The translations under genes and the position numbers were made by a program. Below, piece after piece: positions 21,556 through 36,500 of a stretch of DNA of 64,000 nt. Origin of the DNA: Elmis aenea (taxonomy: Eukaryota; Arthropoda; Insecta; Coleoptera; Elmidae). The notes beneath the pieces are model-generated. The model saw only the letters and a program-made list of their open reading frames with translations. It did not search any database and had not been told where the DNA came from. The number at the start of each line of letters is the position of its first letter. Within the stretch, counting starts at the first letter, position 1. The DNA lies in NCBI GenBank assembly GCA_947652605.1, contig CANTFG010000126.1, positions 39,112 through 103,111 on the forward strand, written 5' to 3'.

Positions 21556-24500
21556 CTAACATTCTTCCTGAGACTTTCGAACACAGCGAGCAACTTTCCT
21601 TTTAAATTCAGAATACGATTCTCTCCATTCTTTCTGCAAACAAAAAGAAAACACACATAAAATACAAATCTACAGCGTCATTCAAAAAGTATGCAACAAA
21701 TGGAAAAATTTGTTATTGATTTATCAGAAAATTTAATTCTTGATAAACGTTGGTGCATGGCCTAAAACTAATTTTAAAATGAAAAAAAGTTTGATAAAAA
21801 TTTGTTGCAGACTTTTTGAATGTTAAAATGTCCTAAAAAATAAAAATTAGAGTTGGACCATCAAAATTTAAATCTAGCATTATTTTTAGATTCTAAATAA
21901 CTTTTTGGCATAATTTTTTTTTTGTATCTCTTAAAGTAAGGGCAGTACTCTTCTAATACAGTGAGCTCGCGTTATAAGCAACTAACGGCGGCCAATTCCG
22001 ATCTAAAAGTTGCTTATAACGTGAAAGTTGCTTATATGATAGAAATAGAAATGATTCGATTTTTAACATAAATAAATCTTGTTTTTAGTTACAAAGCTAA
22101 AAATAAAAGTTTACACCATAATAACGCGATCGTTGTCGCGTTGCTATGGTGATCTGTACGTACCTATGTCAAACGAAATACGCGCGTGCCACGTACATAC
22201 CTTTAGTCGTGATCTATGTACTTATACATCTCTCAAACAAAAAAATATGATGTGATTTCATGGCAAGTATACAGAGCGGATGAAACGGTCTTATTTTACA
22301 AGTGTTTACCGGACAAAACTCTTGTTCATACACGTAAAAAAAATATTCCCGGGAGAAAAATAACTAAGCAACGAGTTAGGTACTATTATACCGTGTGCTA
22401 ATTCCACCGACAATCATAAATTGAACTTCTGGTCTTTGGTAAATTATATAAAGCCAAAAAAATTTTGTAATTTAACCTACTAGTTTATTATATTATTATA
22501 CAGCGTCATTCAAAAAGTCTGCAACAAATTGAAAATTTTTTTATTATTGATTTCTCAGAAAATTTTATTCTTGATAAAAGTTGGTGCATGGTCTAAAACT
22601 AATTTTAAGATGAAAAAAGTTCAATAAAAAATCATAGGACGCTAGATTTTAGCGACTTTTTGAAATATTTGCAAGAATAAAGTGCTCTTATTTTAAGAGA
22701 AACAAAAAAAAATATTTAAAAAAAATAAGCCTAAATTTAAATTTAGATCGTCACATTCTAATTTTTATTTTTTAAGAAACTTAAACATTAAAAAAGTGCA
22801 ACAAATAGAACCATTTTTTATTATCAATTTGTCAGAAAATTTTATTTTTGGTAAAGTTTGTACATACATGGTCTACAACTAATTTTAAGATGAAAAAAAG
22901 TTGAATAAAAAGTCAGGATATTTTCCATTTGTTGCAGACTTTAAATGTTGAAACTTCTTAAAAAATAAAAATTAGAATTTAACCCTCAGAATTTAAACCT
23001 AGTTCGGTTTTTAGATTCTTAATAACTTTTTTCGATAAAAATAAAATTTTCCATTTGTTGCAGACTTTTTAAATGTTAAAATTTCTTAAAAAATAAAAAT
23101 TGAAATTTGACCGTCAAAATTTGAATCTAGCCTTATTTTGGGATTTTTAAAAACTCTGTCCATAATTTTTTTTGTATCTCTTAAAATATTTCAAAAATCA
23201 CTAATATCTAGTGTCATATGATTTTTTATTGAACTTTTTTTATCTTAAAATTAGTTTTAGACCCTGCACCAACTTTTATCAAGAATACAATTTTCTGAGA
23301 AAAAAATAATAAAAAACTTTTCGATTCGTTGCAGACTTTTTGAATGACGCTGTATATTAATAATCTACTAAAAATAAAATGATTGTTAAAAAATCTATTG
23401 TTAATCTAGATTTCACACGATATTTTACTGTCTTTTTAAATAACCTGAATGTTAAAAAAAAAAAGTACTACATCACTCACAATTTTCGTAAAAATGTAAA
23501 TATTTTGAAAACTGTTGACTTTAGACCCATATAACCTTTAACATTTATTAAAGTAAATTTTAAGACAAATTCAAAAATGTAAAAATATACAGATGTTCTA
23601 TTCAAAATTTCAAAGTTTGAGTCCGTTTCCGGTTGAACCGGAAGTCGCATTGCAACCTTAATATTTCCATCGAATCCGAAAAATACTGTAACGCTCAGAT
23701 ACAAAATTTCATTGTTATATCTGCAATAGTATTTTAGATATTTGTATTTTTAACTGTCACACTGACAGTTGCTTATATCGTGTACTTTGATACGATAGTT
23801 GCTTATATCGAGTGTTGCTTATATTGTGGGTTGCTTATAACGCGAGCTCACTGTATTTCAAAAATCGCTAAAATCTAGTGTGCTGTGACTTTTTATTAAA
23901 ACTGTTTTTCACCTAAAAATTAGTTTTAGACTTAGATCATATAAACTACATGGATAATAAAACACCCTAGGAATGTAGTTAAGACAATCTCTTTCTATAT
24001 TGTATGGGCCCAATGTATACTATCTTTGTTTTGGACCCGAAACCGTTGTCATCATAGCGCAACCGTGATAAGAACTGTAACGTACTGCCCACCTAGCTTA
24101 TTCTAGCAAGTGACGCGTCAGTGACGCGTACACTTGTTTTATACAATGTGCGTACAAAAAGTAACGTAACGGATCAATATCTTGTCTTGTGATAACTTAA
24201 CAAAAAAAAAGTTTTGTACAAAAGTTGTTTGTGGTAATTTACTACATAACCTCAAATTGTTTTCAACTATACACAGGCCAATAAAACATATCCCACCAAT
24301 CCGCAGAGAAGACAGAACATGGGCAAGGGATGCTAAACAAAAAGTGGAAGCCTTTGCCGAATACTTGGAAAATACTTTTCAACCATATGCCGAACAGACT
24401 GAAATCGATTATCCAGATGAAATTATTGAAACGAAAACATAAAATGAACTACTCCATAGAAAGTAAAAGAAGTAATAAAGAAATATGTCAATCCCAAAAA

Positions 24501-27500
24501 AGCCCCTGGGTTCGACTTGATTACTGGAGAGATCCTAAAGCGATTACCAAAAAAAGGTATTGTAAAACTTACAAATCTAATAAATGCCGCTTTCCGACTA
24601 CAATATGTTCCTATACAGGGTGTAGACTCGGATCACGCAACATAGCAATTTCAATGGTAAAATTTTAAAAGTCGTATTCTTGCTCCCCTAATTATTTTAG
24701 AAAAAAAGTGGAAATAGGTTTATTGTTTTGTCTCGATTATGATGTTCATTCTTTTTAATAGCAGCTTTTCAAAAAGCTTTGATATTATAGGTAGAACTGA
24801 AATTGGCCTATACGATGTAATCTCATCTATAGGTTTCCCCGGTTTTGGTAGCATTATTACTTCGGCTGTTTTCCATATACAGGGTGTAGACTCGGATCAC
24901 GCAACATAACAATTTCAATGGTCAAATTTTAAAAGTCGTATATTATCTCCCCTAATTATTTTTGAAACAAAGTGGAAATTGGTTTTTTGTAGAGAAAAAA
25001 ATTCTGTATCCATAAATGTTATCAATATTACGTTTTCGTTTTCCAATAACTAAAAATTAAGCAATTACAAAACGCGTTTTGACAAAAATCTGTACTGCCT
25101 TGGAATTATGCTATGTCAAAAATTTGTACGGAAAAGATAAATTTATAACTTTCTTGTTTTTTTTTTCTTTCAATTGTTTAAATTGTCTTTCTTCATAGCC
25201 TACTTGAAAATATTACGTTGCCCTAATAATTAACAATAAAATCGCGATATCTCGGAAAATATCAATTTTAGGTGAAAAACAGCCTTTATGTTTTCGAAAG
25301 AGAAATCAATTTTCTATAAGAATGTGTAAAAATATACAGGGTGTTGTATTTAAGAAAAATGAGTTATCGATGTTTAAAGTTGTACAAGTTTGAACAAGCG
25401 TAAAAAACGCCCTGTATAATATTTTTTAAATGTACGTTGTGCAAAGTGTTAGTAAGCTTATTGTCAACATAAACTTAAAAAAAAAATTACTTGCAATTTC
25501 AAAGTTCTTAAATGTTGAAAATTTTTAACAATGCTGTATAGCTCAAAATTTTCATAAAAATGTGATTTTAACGAAAACGGTCAACTTAAGCCCCATATAA
25601 CCTCCAACATTTTTTGAAGTAAATTTAAAGAGGAATCCAAAAATATAAAAATATACAGGGTGTTCCATTTAAAATTTCAAAGTTTGAGTTCGTTTCCGGT
25701 TGAACCGGAAGTCGTATCGCAACCTCAATATTTTTATCGAATCCGGAATATACGATACCGGTCAAATACCAAATTTCATTGAAATATAATTAATAGTGTT
25801 CTAGATATTTGTTTGTTTCCATACTTTTGCGCATCCCTGTATGTATTGTGGTATATCTAGATGCACTGTTAAAAAAAAAAGAATCATCTTCTCTGAAAGA
25901 CAATTCAAGCGATCAAGAAGTTAATTAACCCTAAACTTGTAGAAATGTTAAACGGATCTTTTCAACTTGTTATGTATAAAATAAAAGACGACCTGGCTTA
26001 CAATTTGCTATCGGTACCTGGTACTAAATAAACACAATCATAAAGTTAAAGTACTCACCGCTGCATCAACATTGGCCGGTGATTCGTCATTAGGATCAGC
26101 TAACATAGAGATAACGGATATTAAGATAGTTTCTACTGTGTGTACGGGTAACCACCTTTCTGATGCTTTTTCATAACCAAATTTATCATCTCCTGGCTCA
26201 TGTAAAATTGATATACAAACATCACCATTTTTATCAACTGCAAAATAACGTAAAATCAGTAAATGAGCATTTATAACAAGAAACTGGTGTGGCCACCAAA
26301 TGACTTTCGCCATGTATTGAATGTATCTTCCTGTGTGTTTTTCACACGGTCTACTGCACAGGTTAGGAAGCCTGTCAAAAAGTCTGGAACTTTTTGAAAT
26401 AAATTTCCACTAGGTGGCAATAAGTCTACGAACCATTCGCCATAAAAATCCGTTAGATGGCGATTAAGTTTAAGAACACATTTTGAACAAAACTGACTTA
26501 AAAATTCGGTTTAAACATTGTTATATACATCATCCGATTGATTAAATTTGAATTTTTTAAGCGAAAGCCTATAAATCTCCCTGACAATGTCAAAATCTTG
26601 TACACGAACCGGCTCTTAGACTTATCGCCATCTAGCGATAATTTATGGCGAACGGTTCTTAGACTTATCGCCATCTGTGGAATAATTTACGGAACTAGTT
26701 ACCGGCCTCAGTCGGTTTTATATGGGAGTTTCCCAACCTGTGTGGTAGACCGTGGTTTTTCAGTATTTGTGAGTAAAGAAAGTTTAAAACTCCGCTACAA
26801 GCGTTCTAACTAACCTCATTTTTGTAAATGGCGTCTGTCAACATAACGTAAATGACGTCTGTTTTAGACTTTTTACTTACTTTTTATGAAATGAACAACG
26901 ACAGTGCTCTTAAATAAACTAGTGTGGCCATAAGACTCTAAAGCCAGGCGCGCACATGCGATTTTCTGTCGCCGCGACTATAAAATCGTAGTCGCAAGAT
27001 AATTGTATGGATCGCGCGCTTGCGACTTTTATAAGCAACAACACATTAAAATCAAGATGGATTTGTGTGTGTGATTGCTTTGTTTCGTCGAAAATTCAAA
27101 AAACAACGTAAAAAGCAACATTGGGTACATCCAATATTAAGTCAAAGATTGCTAAAAAGGCAATTCTATAAAATTTATAGTGATTTGAAGGATCATCCTC
27201 ATAAATTTTTCAGCTATTATAGAATGAGTATAAAAAGTTTTGACGAATTGTTAAAAATAATAGGACTGTTTATTACAAAGAGTTGGTCTTTTTTCCACCT
27301 CCGATATTATAGTTTCTGTGTCTAAAACACTGGACACTAATTCTTCAGTAGGATAATTCGTGTCTAAAACACTAGACACTAATTCTCCAATAGGATAATT
27401 CACCTCAGACATTTCAATAGCAAAATTTTAATAACACAGTCAAATATACAGCCATCAAATGAACCACAACTACTGCAGAATAATCGCAAGTGCGCGCAGG

Positions 27501-30500
27501 TTCATGCCTGTGTGTGTGACTCATTTCAAATTGCGACAATCGCGTCGCTGCGAAAATGGAACGTGTTGCATCTTTTTAATCGCTGCGATTATTTAATCGC
27601 TGCGATTATTTAGTCGCATGTGAGCGCATCTGCACTTAAAACCATGAGTTCTATTTGTGCGACTAAATAATCGCATGTACGCGCCTAGCCTAAATGGTGC
27701 CTGTCCACGTGAGAGTAAACTACTCTCGATAGCAGCGTCGAATAGCTATCCTTCAAATAAATTTACTTGGCGAGTAATTATTATTCCCGCTATTATGAAC
27801 GAAAATTGCCGAATAAATACTTAACTATGAAATAACTAACTAAAGTGATAAATAAACAAACAAAACCTCATAAATTCATAAATCGTGTGTAGGTATATGC
27901 GATATTATTATGATTATTTATTAATTACCTTTTATAATTATTATTATGTCACATTTACTAAACAGTTGACATGAAAAAGTAGGTTATGTTTATTCGACAG
28001 TTAAAATTTATCCCGTGGTTTATCAGAGGTTAGTTAACTGCGGGGATTTACTTGACAAGTTAATTTATTTGACTATAATACTGAAAATAGCTATTTATTC
28101 GGGAAGTAAATTTAATTCCATGAGTAAATTACTTATTCGTCGTTTATAATAACGGCCCTAAGTAAATAAGGTATGTCAAAATGACGTTTCATGCGCGTGT
28201 TTATGACAGATGAACAACCACAGTGTTCTTAAAAACATATTTACTTTTTATTCGATGATAACTGTGTTTACGAAAATTAAAGAAAGCCGAGATAAACGGC
28301 ATTTAACTAATAAAGAAAAACTCCATAACCTACTACGAATTGAAAAAAAAAAGATGTTGGAGCAGTTTCCGACAAAAAATTCTAATAACTTTAATTTTTT
28401 TCAATAATTTCGTCATTTTAAATTTTATTAAAAATATTTATTAAGGTTTTTTATAGACCTCAAACCAACCTACATAAACAAATTTTTTTATTTATTACCG
28501 TTTTTATGTACTTTTGGATGAAGGTTACGATAAACCTTGTATATTAGTTATTATTTGAAGAATCAAAAAATGCACACACTTTTTAAGATACCTAATTTTT
28601 AAGACTATCAATACAAAATGTCTATCAAGACAAAAATATAAGATTTTAACGTTTTTCATAATGTTTATCACAACAACAAATTAAAAAACCTTCGTAACAT
28701 TTAACAAATGAGTATTAAGGTGGGTACAGACATGCAACAAAACATCGCATCGTAACACCGTCGCGTACAGATTGTTGTTGCGCGTTGAAGTTACTGTGTG
28801 CCGTGAATTGCATCGTATCAACACGTCGCCGCGGAACATCGCAGCAAACATTCTGGCGTCCCACCATTTTGGTATTACTTTTAGTAATTGTGGACGGTTA
28901 GTTAATTATAGTGCAATATTTACTTAGACTTTTTGAAACACTGCGAAAAGATGGACATTGCTTTGATATTTGTTTATTATAAGATCAACTGTCATCTCCT
29001 TCGTCCACTCCATTGCAAGGGTAGGTGCACAAATGAAAATAAACGTAAGTATGTTACGCAGACCTGTACATACATAAAAAGCATTGTGCAACATCAGCGC
29101 GTAACATTCCTTTGATGTGACGCTGGAATACCGACAACCGATTTTAGTACCATCGAATTTTATACAATAAATAAAAATTATCTTCCTACATTTTTTCGTT
29201 ATTTACAACAATAAGGAAGATATGAAACATAATAAATATGACAAATAACTCAAAAACCGGAAATTATGTTTTTTTTTTGAAAACGCTTCTGAGCTTGTTC
29301 TAAAAAAACGGCACATTTTTGGTAATTTAACCGTTGCTCTCGACTATTAAGCAAGATACCCATGTAATCGCATCGAATTTGGACTCTTGTCTTTCTAAAA
29401 TTGCTCAAATCTAGTGTTATTTGAATTTTTATTAAACTTTTTTCCATCTCAAAATTAGTTTGAGACCATGCGCCAATTTTTATCAAGAATGAAATTTTTT
29501 AAGAAGTCAGCAATAGAAAACTTTTTCATTTATTATAGACTTTTTAAGGTCGTAATTTCCGTGGAAATAAAAATTGAAAATTGAAAGTAAAATTTCATAT
29601 TTATTCTTATTTTTGATTAGCAAACTAACTACCCTTTTCTTTGAACTTTTTTTGTAACTCGTAAAATAAGGGCATCTACTATTACTGACATTTCTAAAAT
29701 CGCTCAAATCTAGTGTCATATGAATTTTATTTAGGTTTTTTTCATCCTAAAAGTAGTTTCAGGCTATGCATCAACTTTTATCACAAAGCACAAACACAAT
29801 TTTCAGAGAAATCGATAACAAAATAATTTTCTACTTGTTGCAGACTTTTTGAATGGCCCTGTAAAACCATGTGTTCTACATTTGTCCCAATTTTCTGCCC
29901 CTTTTTAATGGGAACAAAAAAAGGATGTGCAAAGCCTTATGTAAGACGTAAATAAAAAGAGAAGAGTTGTTAACTCTGGGGAACTAGGGACCAATTAACT
30001 AAATTACCATATACACTGAAAACAGCTTTTAACAAAAAAAATCTTATTGAAGGAGCAAAAAATAAGGACATAACCAGGGCCCCCGGCGTAGGGGGGCCCA
30101 AAATGGCATGTATTAAAATGATTTTGTAAATTTTGTGCCACTGAAGAGAAGATATTAAAAATAAGGGCCGAACCAGGGCCCCCGGCGTAGGGGGCCCCAA
30201 AATGGCATGTATTAAAATGATTTTGTAAATTCTGTGCCACCGAAAAAAGATATTAATCAGTTGTAATGAAATGAAAACTTTCAAAATAAAAATAAAAAAC
30301 TAACAGAAAGTAATAGTGTAATTGTACATGCCATAATATCGTTTTTGAAATGAAAAGCGAAAATAAGGGAATTAAAACTGATGCAATATACATTGTCAGT
30401 CAAAATGTCTACAACAAATGGGAAAAAAAATGGATTTATCAAAACATTTTATTCTCGATAAAAGTTGATGCATGGTCTAAAACTAATTCTAAGAAGACAA

Positions 30501-33500
30501 AAGTTCAATAAAATTAAAAAGTCATGGGACACTAGATTTTAGCGATTTTTGAAATCTTCGCAAAAGTAAAGTGTCCTTATTTTAAGGGATACCAAAAAAA
30601 AATTGTGGAAAAAAGTTATTTAGAATCTACACATTTAAATTTTGACGATCCACCCCCATTTTTTAATTTTTAAGAAATTTTAACATTCAAAAAGTCGGCA
30701 ATAAATGGAAAACTTTTTACTATTGATTTCTCAAAAAAATTTATTCTTGATAAAAGTTAATGCATAGTCTAAAACTAATTCTAAGAAGACAAAAGTTCAA
30801 TAAAAAGTCATGGGACACTAGATTTTAGCGATTTTTGAAATGTTCGCAAGAGTAAAGTGCCCTTATTTTAAGGGATACAAAAAAAAAATACGCAAAAAAG
30901 TTATTTAGAATCTACAGATTTAAATTTTGACGGTCCAACTCCAATTTTTATTTTTTAAGAAAGTTTAACATTCAAAAAGTCTGCAATAAATGGAAAACTT
31001 TTTGACTATTGATTTCTCAGAAAATTTGATTCTTGATAAAAGTTGATGCATGGTCTAAAACTAATTCTAAGAAGACAAAAGTTCAATAAAAAGTCATGGG
31101 ACACTAGATTTTAGCGATTTTTGAAATGTTCGCAAGAGTAAAGTGCCCTTATTTTAAGGGATACAAAAAAAAATATGCAAAAAAGTTATTTAGAATCTAC
31201 AGATTTAAATTTTGACGGTCCAACTCCAATTATTATTTTTTAAGAAAGTTTAACATTCAAAAAGTCTGCAATAAATGGAAAACTTTTTGACTATTGATTT
31301 CTCAGAAAATTTGATTCTTGATAAAAGTTGATGCATGGTCTAAAACTAATTCTAAGAAGACAAAAGTTCAATAAAAAGTCATGGGACACTAGATTTTAGC
31401 GATTTTTGAAATCTTCGCAAAAGTAAAGTGTACTTATTTTAAGGGATACCAAAAAAAAATTGTGGAAAAAAGTTATTTAGAATCTACAGATTTAAATTTT
31501 GACGTTCCAACTCCAATTTTTATTTTTTAAGAAAGTTTAACATTCAAAAAGTCTGCAATAAATGGAAAACTTTTTGACTATTGATTTCTCAGAAAATTTT
31601 ATTCTTGATAAAAGTTGATGCATGGTCAGGTTAGTTTTACTAATTCTAAGAAGACAAAAGTTCAATAAAAAGTCATGGGCATGGGACACTAGATTTTAGC
31701 GATTTTTGAAATGTTCGCAAGAGTAAAGTGTCCTTATTTTAAGGGATACAAAAAAAAAATATGGGAGAAAGTTATTTAGAATCTACAGATTTAAATTTTG
31801 AAGATCCAACTCCAATTTTTATTGTACTCTTCAGAATATTTAAAAAATCGCAAAAATCTAATGTTAAAATCAAACCATTAATCTGCTTTAATCTATCAAA
31901 AAAAAAAACATGAAATTTTCCCAACATTTACATTTACAATTTATTTAACAATTTTGTTCACTGTGGCCAGTGTACGCTCGTCTAGTTAATTAAAATTATT
32001 TAAAACATACCTCAGATACAGGGTGAGGCATCACTTATGACACCCCCACTTATTTTGTTATTGGAAAGAATTATCAAAAAAAGTTTCAAATAAAAGTTCT
32101 TTGATACAATATTTCCCATAATGTTGTCATGTCAGTTTTTTGTTTTCTTTTGTTTTGTTTGGAGTTGCGGCACCATATTGTTTTTTTTTTAATGGCACGA
32201 TACATATTTTTTTATACGGTTTGAAAGACATTTTCTTTCTCTTTTCAACGCACTAAAACTTTTATACCCTTACATAACAAAATGTTTAAGAAAATCGCAA
32301 AAGAACATTTTTGTTCTAAAAGCGTACGGTATTAATTAATTTACATTAGAAAGCTTTGAAAATGATACCAAATGGCAAAAGATTTTGAAAGAAGTTAATA
32401 AGGTTACAACGGTTAACGCAAAACTACTGTAATACATTTTTTTTCGTTCTGTATCATTTTCAACGCCTACTAATGTAAATTAGTTAATACAATATAAAAA
32501 TTATTCTTTTGCGATTTTCTTAAAAATTTTGTTATGTAAGAGTATAAAAGTTTTAGTGCGTTGAAAAGAGACAGAAAATGTCTCTCAAATCGTATAAAAA
32601 AATATGGATGGTGCCATTTAAAAAAAACAAATATGGTGCCGTAACTCCTAAAAAAACAAAAGAAAACAAATAATTGACATGACAATATTTTGGGAAATAT
32701 TGTAACAACTTTTATTTGAAACTTTTTTTGATAATTCTTTCCAATAACTAAATAAGTGGGGGTGTCATAAGTGATGCCTCATACTGTATTAGTAGGCTTT
32801 GAAAATGATATAAAACGGTAAAAAATGTATTACAATAGTTTTGCGATTACCATTGTTACCTAATTAACTTTTTTAAAGACCTTTTACCGTTTTGTATCAT
32901 TTTCTAAGCCTACTTATGTAAATTAATTAAAAAAGTACGCTTTTAAAACAAAAATGTTCTTTTGCGATTTTCTTGAAAATTTTGCTATGTAAGGGTCTAA
33001 AAGTTTTAGTGCGTTGAAAAGAGAAAGAAAATGTCTTTCAAACAGTATAATAAAATATGTATAGTGCCATTAAAAAAAAAACAAATATGGTGCCGTAACT
33101 CCTAAAAAAACAAAAGAAAACAAATAATTGACAAGACAATATTTTGGGAAATACTGTATTAAACAACTTTTATTTGAAACTTTTTTTGATAATTCTTTCG
33201 AATAACTAAATAAGTGGGGGTGTCATAAGTGATGCCTCACCCTGTATACCACGTCTCAAAAGATACTTAATTCTTTAGCAATATTATCTTTGTTTGTTGT
33301 GTCGTGATAAAAAAACTTATTTTCATTTATAAACTTGTTATTTCCTGCAGTAAATACCAATCCAAAATATTGGATATAGTAACGTATGTAATGTCCCACA
33401 AGGTATGCCTTCGCTAATTTTTGCATAAATCGAATGTTTAGGACCTAAATAAAACGTTTTTACCGATAATAATTTTTTTTATGTGTCCCTTCATATACAG

Positions 33501-36500
33501 AGTGTGCCTATTATAGTGAACAGCATGGGGATCTCTTAAACGGTAAGAGATACAGAGTTGGTTAAATGGGCCAAAATGATCTATGATTTAAGAGCAAAAA
33601 CTCGAAAAAAGTCAATCGTTCTTGCGCTATTGATCAAAAACAAAACACATCAGGTTATTTATTTTTCTTATAACTTGCTTAATTAAAATCACACTTAAAA
33701 TATTATTCGACATTATTTGGGCACCGTTTTGGGTAGATTTGAAGTTTGTCAACAAATTTTACCTAACTTCATTTGTTTTTGATTTATTTAACATCAACTT
33801 TCTTATTTTTAATACGGCTGATGTTAAAATAACAAAAACAAATCAAGATAGATAAAATTTGTTGACAAATTTCAAATCTACGCAAAAAAGTGCCCAAATA
33901 ATGTTAAAAATAATATTTTGAGTGTGATTTCAATTAAGCAAGTTATAAGCAGAAATCAAAAACCTGATGTGTTTTGTTTTTTATCAATAGCGCGAAAACT
34001 GTTGATTTTTTTGAGCTTTTTTTTTCATAAAACAGTTGCTCTTGAATCATAGATCATTTTGACCCACTTAACCAACTCTGTATCTCTTACCGTTTAAGAG
34101 ATCTCCATGCTGTTCACTATATTTGGGACACCCTGTATATGAAGGGACACATACAAAAATTGTTATCGGTAAAAACGTTTTATTTAGGTCCTAAACATTC
34201 GATTTATGCAAAAATTAGCGAAGGCATACCTTGTGGGACACCCTGTATCTGAAAATTCAAATTTTATTTGTTCAATGTAACAATTTCGCAAATGAAATTG
34301 TTATAAGGGGCCCCAAAAAAGTTTTTGCACTTGGGCCCCGACATTAACATGACCGGCCCTGGGAAGAACAATGATAATCAAATAAGAGATTAGCGTCTTC
34401 GTTTAGATAAATAAACACGTAAAACTTACTATTTGGATGCCATATTTCTGTAACAAATCTCATTTTTGGCGGCCTAAGTGGATATTCTTTTGGAAAATGT
34501 AGATGACATTTGAAAAATCCTCCTTCACTGAAAAAAAACTTGGTATTAGATCTTGTCTACTGCCCTAGGACAATTACCAATTTGAATAATTTTTTGTGTT
34601 TTACAATGATTTAGGTGACCATTTTCCCCCCGACGTTTCGGTGACACTAAGCTGGGTGTATTAAAATGGAAAAAAGTCCGGGACTAACTTTCGGGAAATC
34701 TATTTTCCCGTTTACCATACGCCACAACTTTCATTTTACTAAATGAAATTCAAATTATAGAGCGGAAGTTAACCCACCCATTTTTGCTCATTTCAAAAAG
34801 AGAATATGTCCAGGAGAAAGGACGTTATGGTGCCTTTCCACGTGAGAGTCAACTACTCTCGATAGCAGCGTCGCCAAGGATACAGCCCCTGAGAGTAACT
34901 CGCGATTGGCTGTATCCTTGGCGACGCTGCTATCGAGAGTAGTTTTACTCTCACGTGGAAAGGCACCATTAAGTAACATAACCTAATCGGACTTGACAGT
35001 TTACTCATCGGTGGTGGCTGACAGCTACGTGTAAAATGGCACAAACTCCTCCCCACTCCAGTTTTCGTAGCCAATAAGCGGTTACACTGTTACAATGTTG
35101 CCGAACTAACGGATTTCCATAATTTAGCAACAGTGAAAGTACCATACGTTTGTTATTTTAAATGTGTAGAGGAAAATTACGAAAATCGGAGACAAGAATA
35201 AACCGGGACTTGAGTCTCATTTCGGGGACTGTCCCCGAAAATTGGGGAGGAATGGTCACCCTAACAATGTGCCACAGTAATACAGATATGCGCCGCTCAG
35301 TTGCCAATTCCACAAAACAATAAGTAGAGAAGATTGACAAAATAGTATACAATTCATTTTTAAAATTCCTTTACAAATTGTCATTCAAATAAACATAGTA
35401 GAATGTATTATTACAGGCGTATATTTTATCTAACGACGTATAAAATGCATAAAATGGTATGTATACACCTATACAGTGCTGCGCAAAAGTATGAAAACCC
35501 AAATAATTAGAATACTATTAAAGATTTTACAATGAAATTTCATACATAACCGTTATCGCATTTTTCAGGTTTGATGAAAATATTGAGGTTTCTATACAAC
35601 TTCCGGTTCAACCGGAAACGCTTTGAAATTTTGAATAGAACACCCTGTATATTTTAATATATTTGGATTACTCGTAACATTTATTTCAAAAAATGTAAAA
35701 GGTTATATGGGTCTAAAGTCAACCGCTTTTGTGAAATTTACATTTTTATGAAAGTTTTAAGTGAAACTCCACCTTCAAAAATTTTCGACAATTAAAAACT
35801 TTGAAAAGGCAGAAAAAATTCCATTGGCAATTGACTAGTTAGTTAACAATTTGCAATGGCTACCTTTTTAAAATATTATACAGGGTGTTTTTTACGTTTA
35901 GTCAAACCTGCGAAACTTTAAACATCGATAACTCGTTTTTTTATATACAACTCCCTATATTTTTTTTAAACAACTTTATAGAAAATCTAATTGTGCTTTA
36001 GCAATGTAAACCATGTTTTGTACCTAAAATTAATATTTTCTGAGATATCGCAATTTGAGTTAATTATAAGGACAAGGAATATTTTCAAGTAGGCTGTGAA
36101 GGTAGTAAACAGTGGTAATATTGAAACAATTGAGAAAAAAGAACAAGCAGTTATAATTTTATATTTTCCCTTAAATTTTTTTAAATAATCAAGAAATATT
36201 TTACTGTTATGTTTAAATCGAGATTTCTTAAAATTATTTATGCATCGGACCATTGTGGCTGAAAAGTGCGACCCCTGTTGGTTATTTTATCACAACTTTT
36301 TGGGGGCTTAAAATTTTTCAATTTAAAAAATTTTATTTAAAAGCTTGATTTATTTATGAATTTTTAAATTTTTTTAACTTTTCCTGCAAAATTTTTAAAT
36401 TGCAAAATTGCAACAGCTCAAAAAGTTCTGATAAAAAACCAACAGGGGTCGCACTTTTCAGCCCCTTGTGAAGGTGGAATATGATTAAGAATATAACTAC

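Noticed and set aside
29970..30284. Two minus-strand frames with an internally repeated peptide
   Set aside because: The peptide repeat comes from the tandem 107-bp DNA duplication, not from a protein gene.
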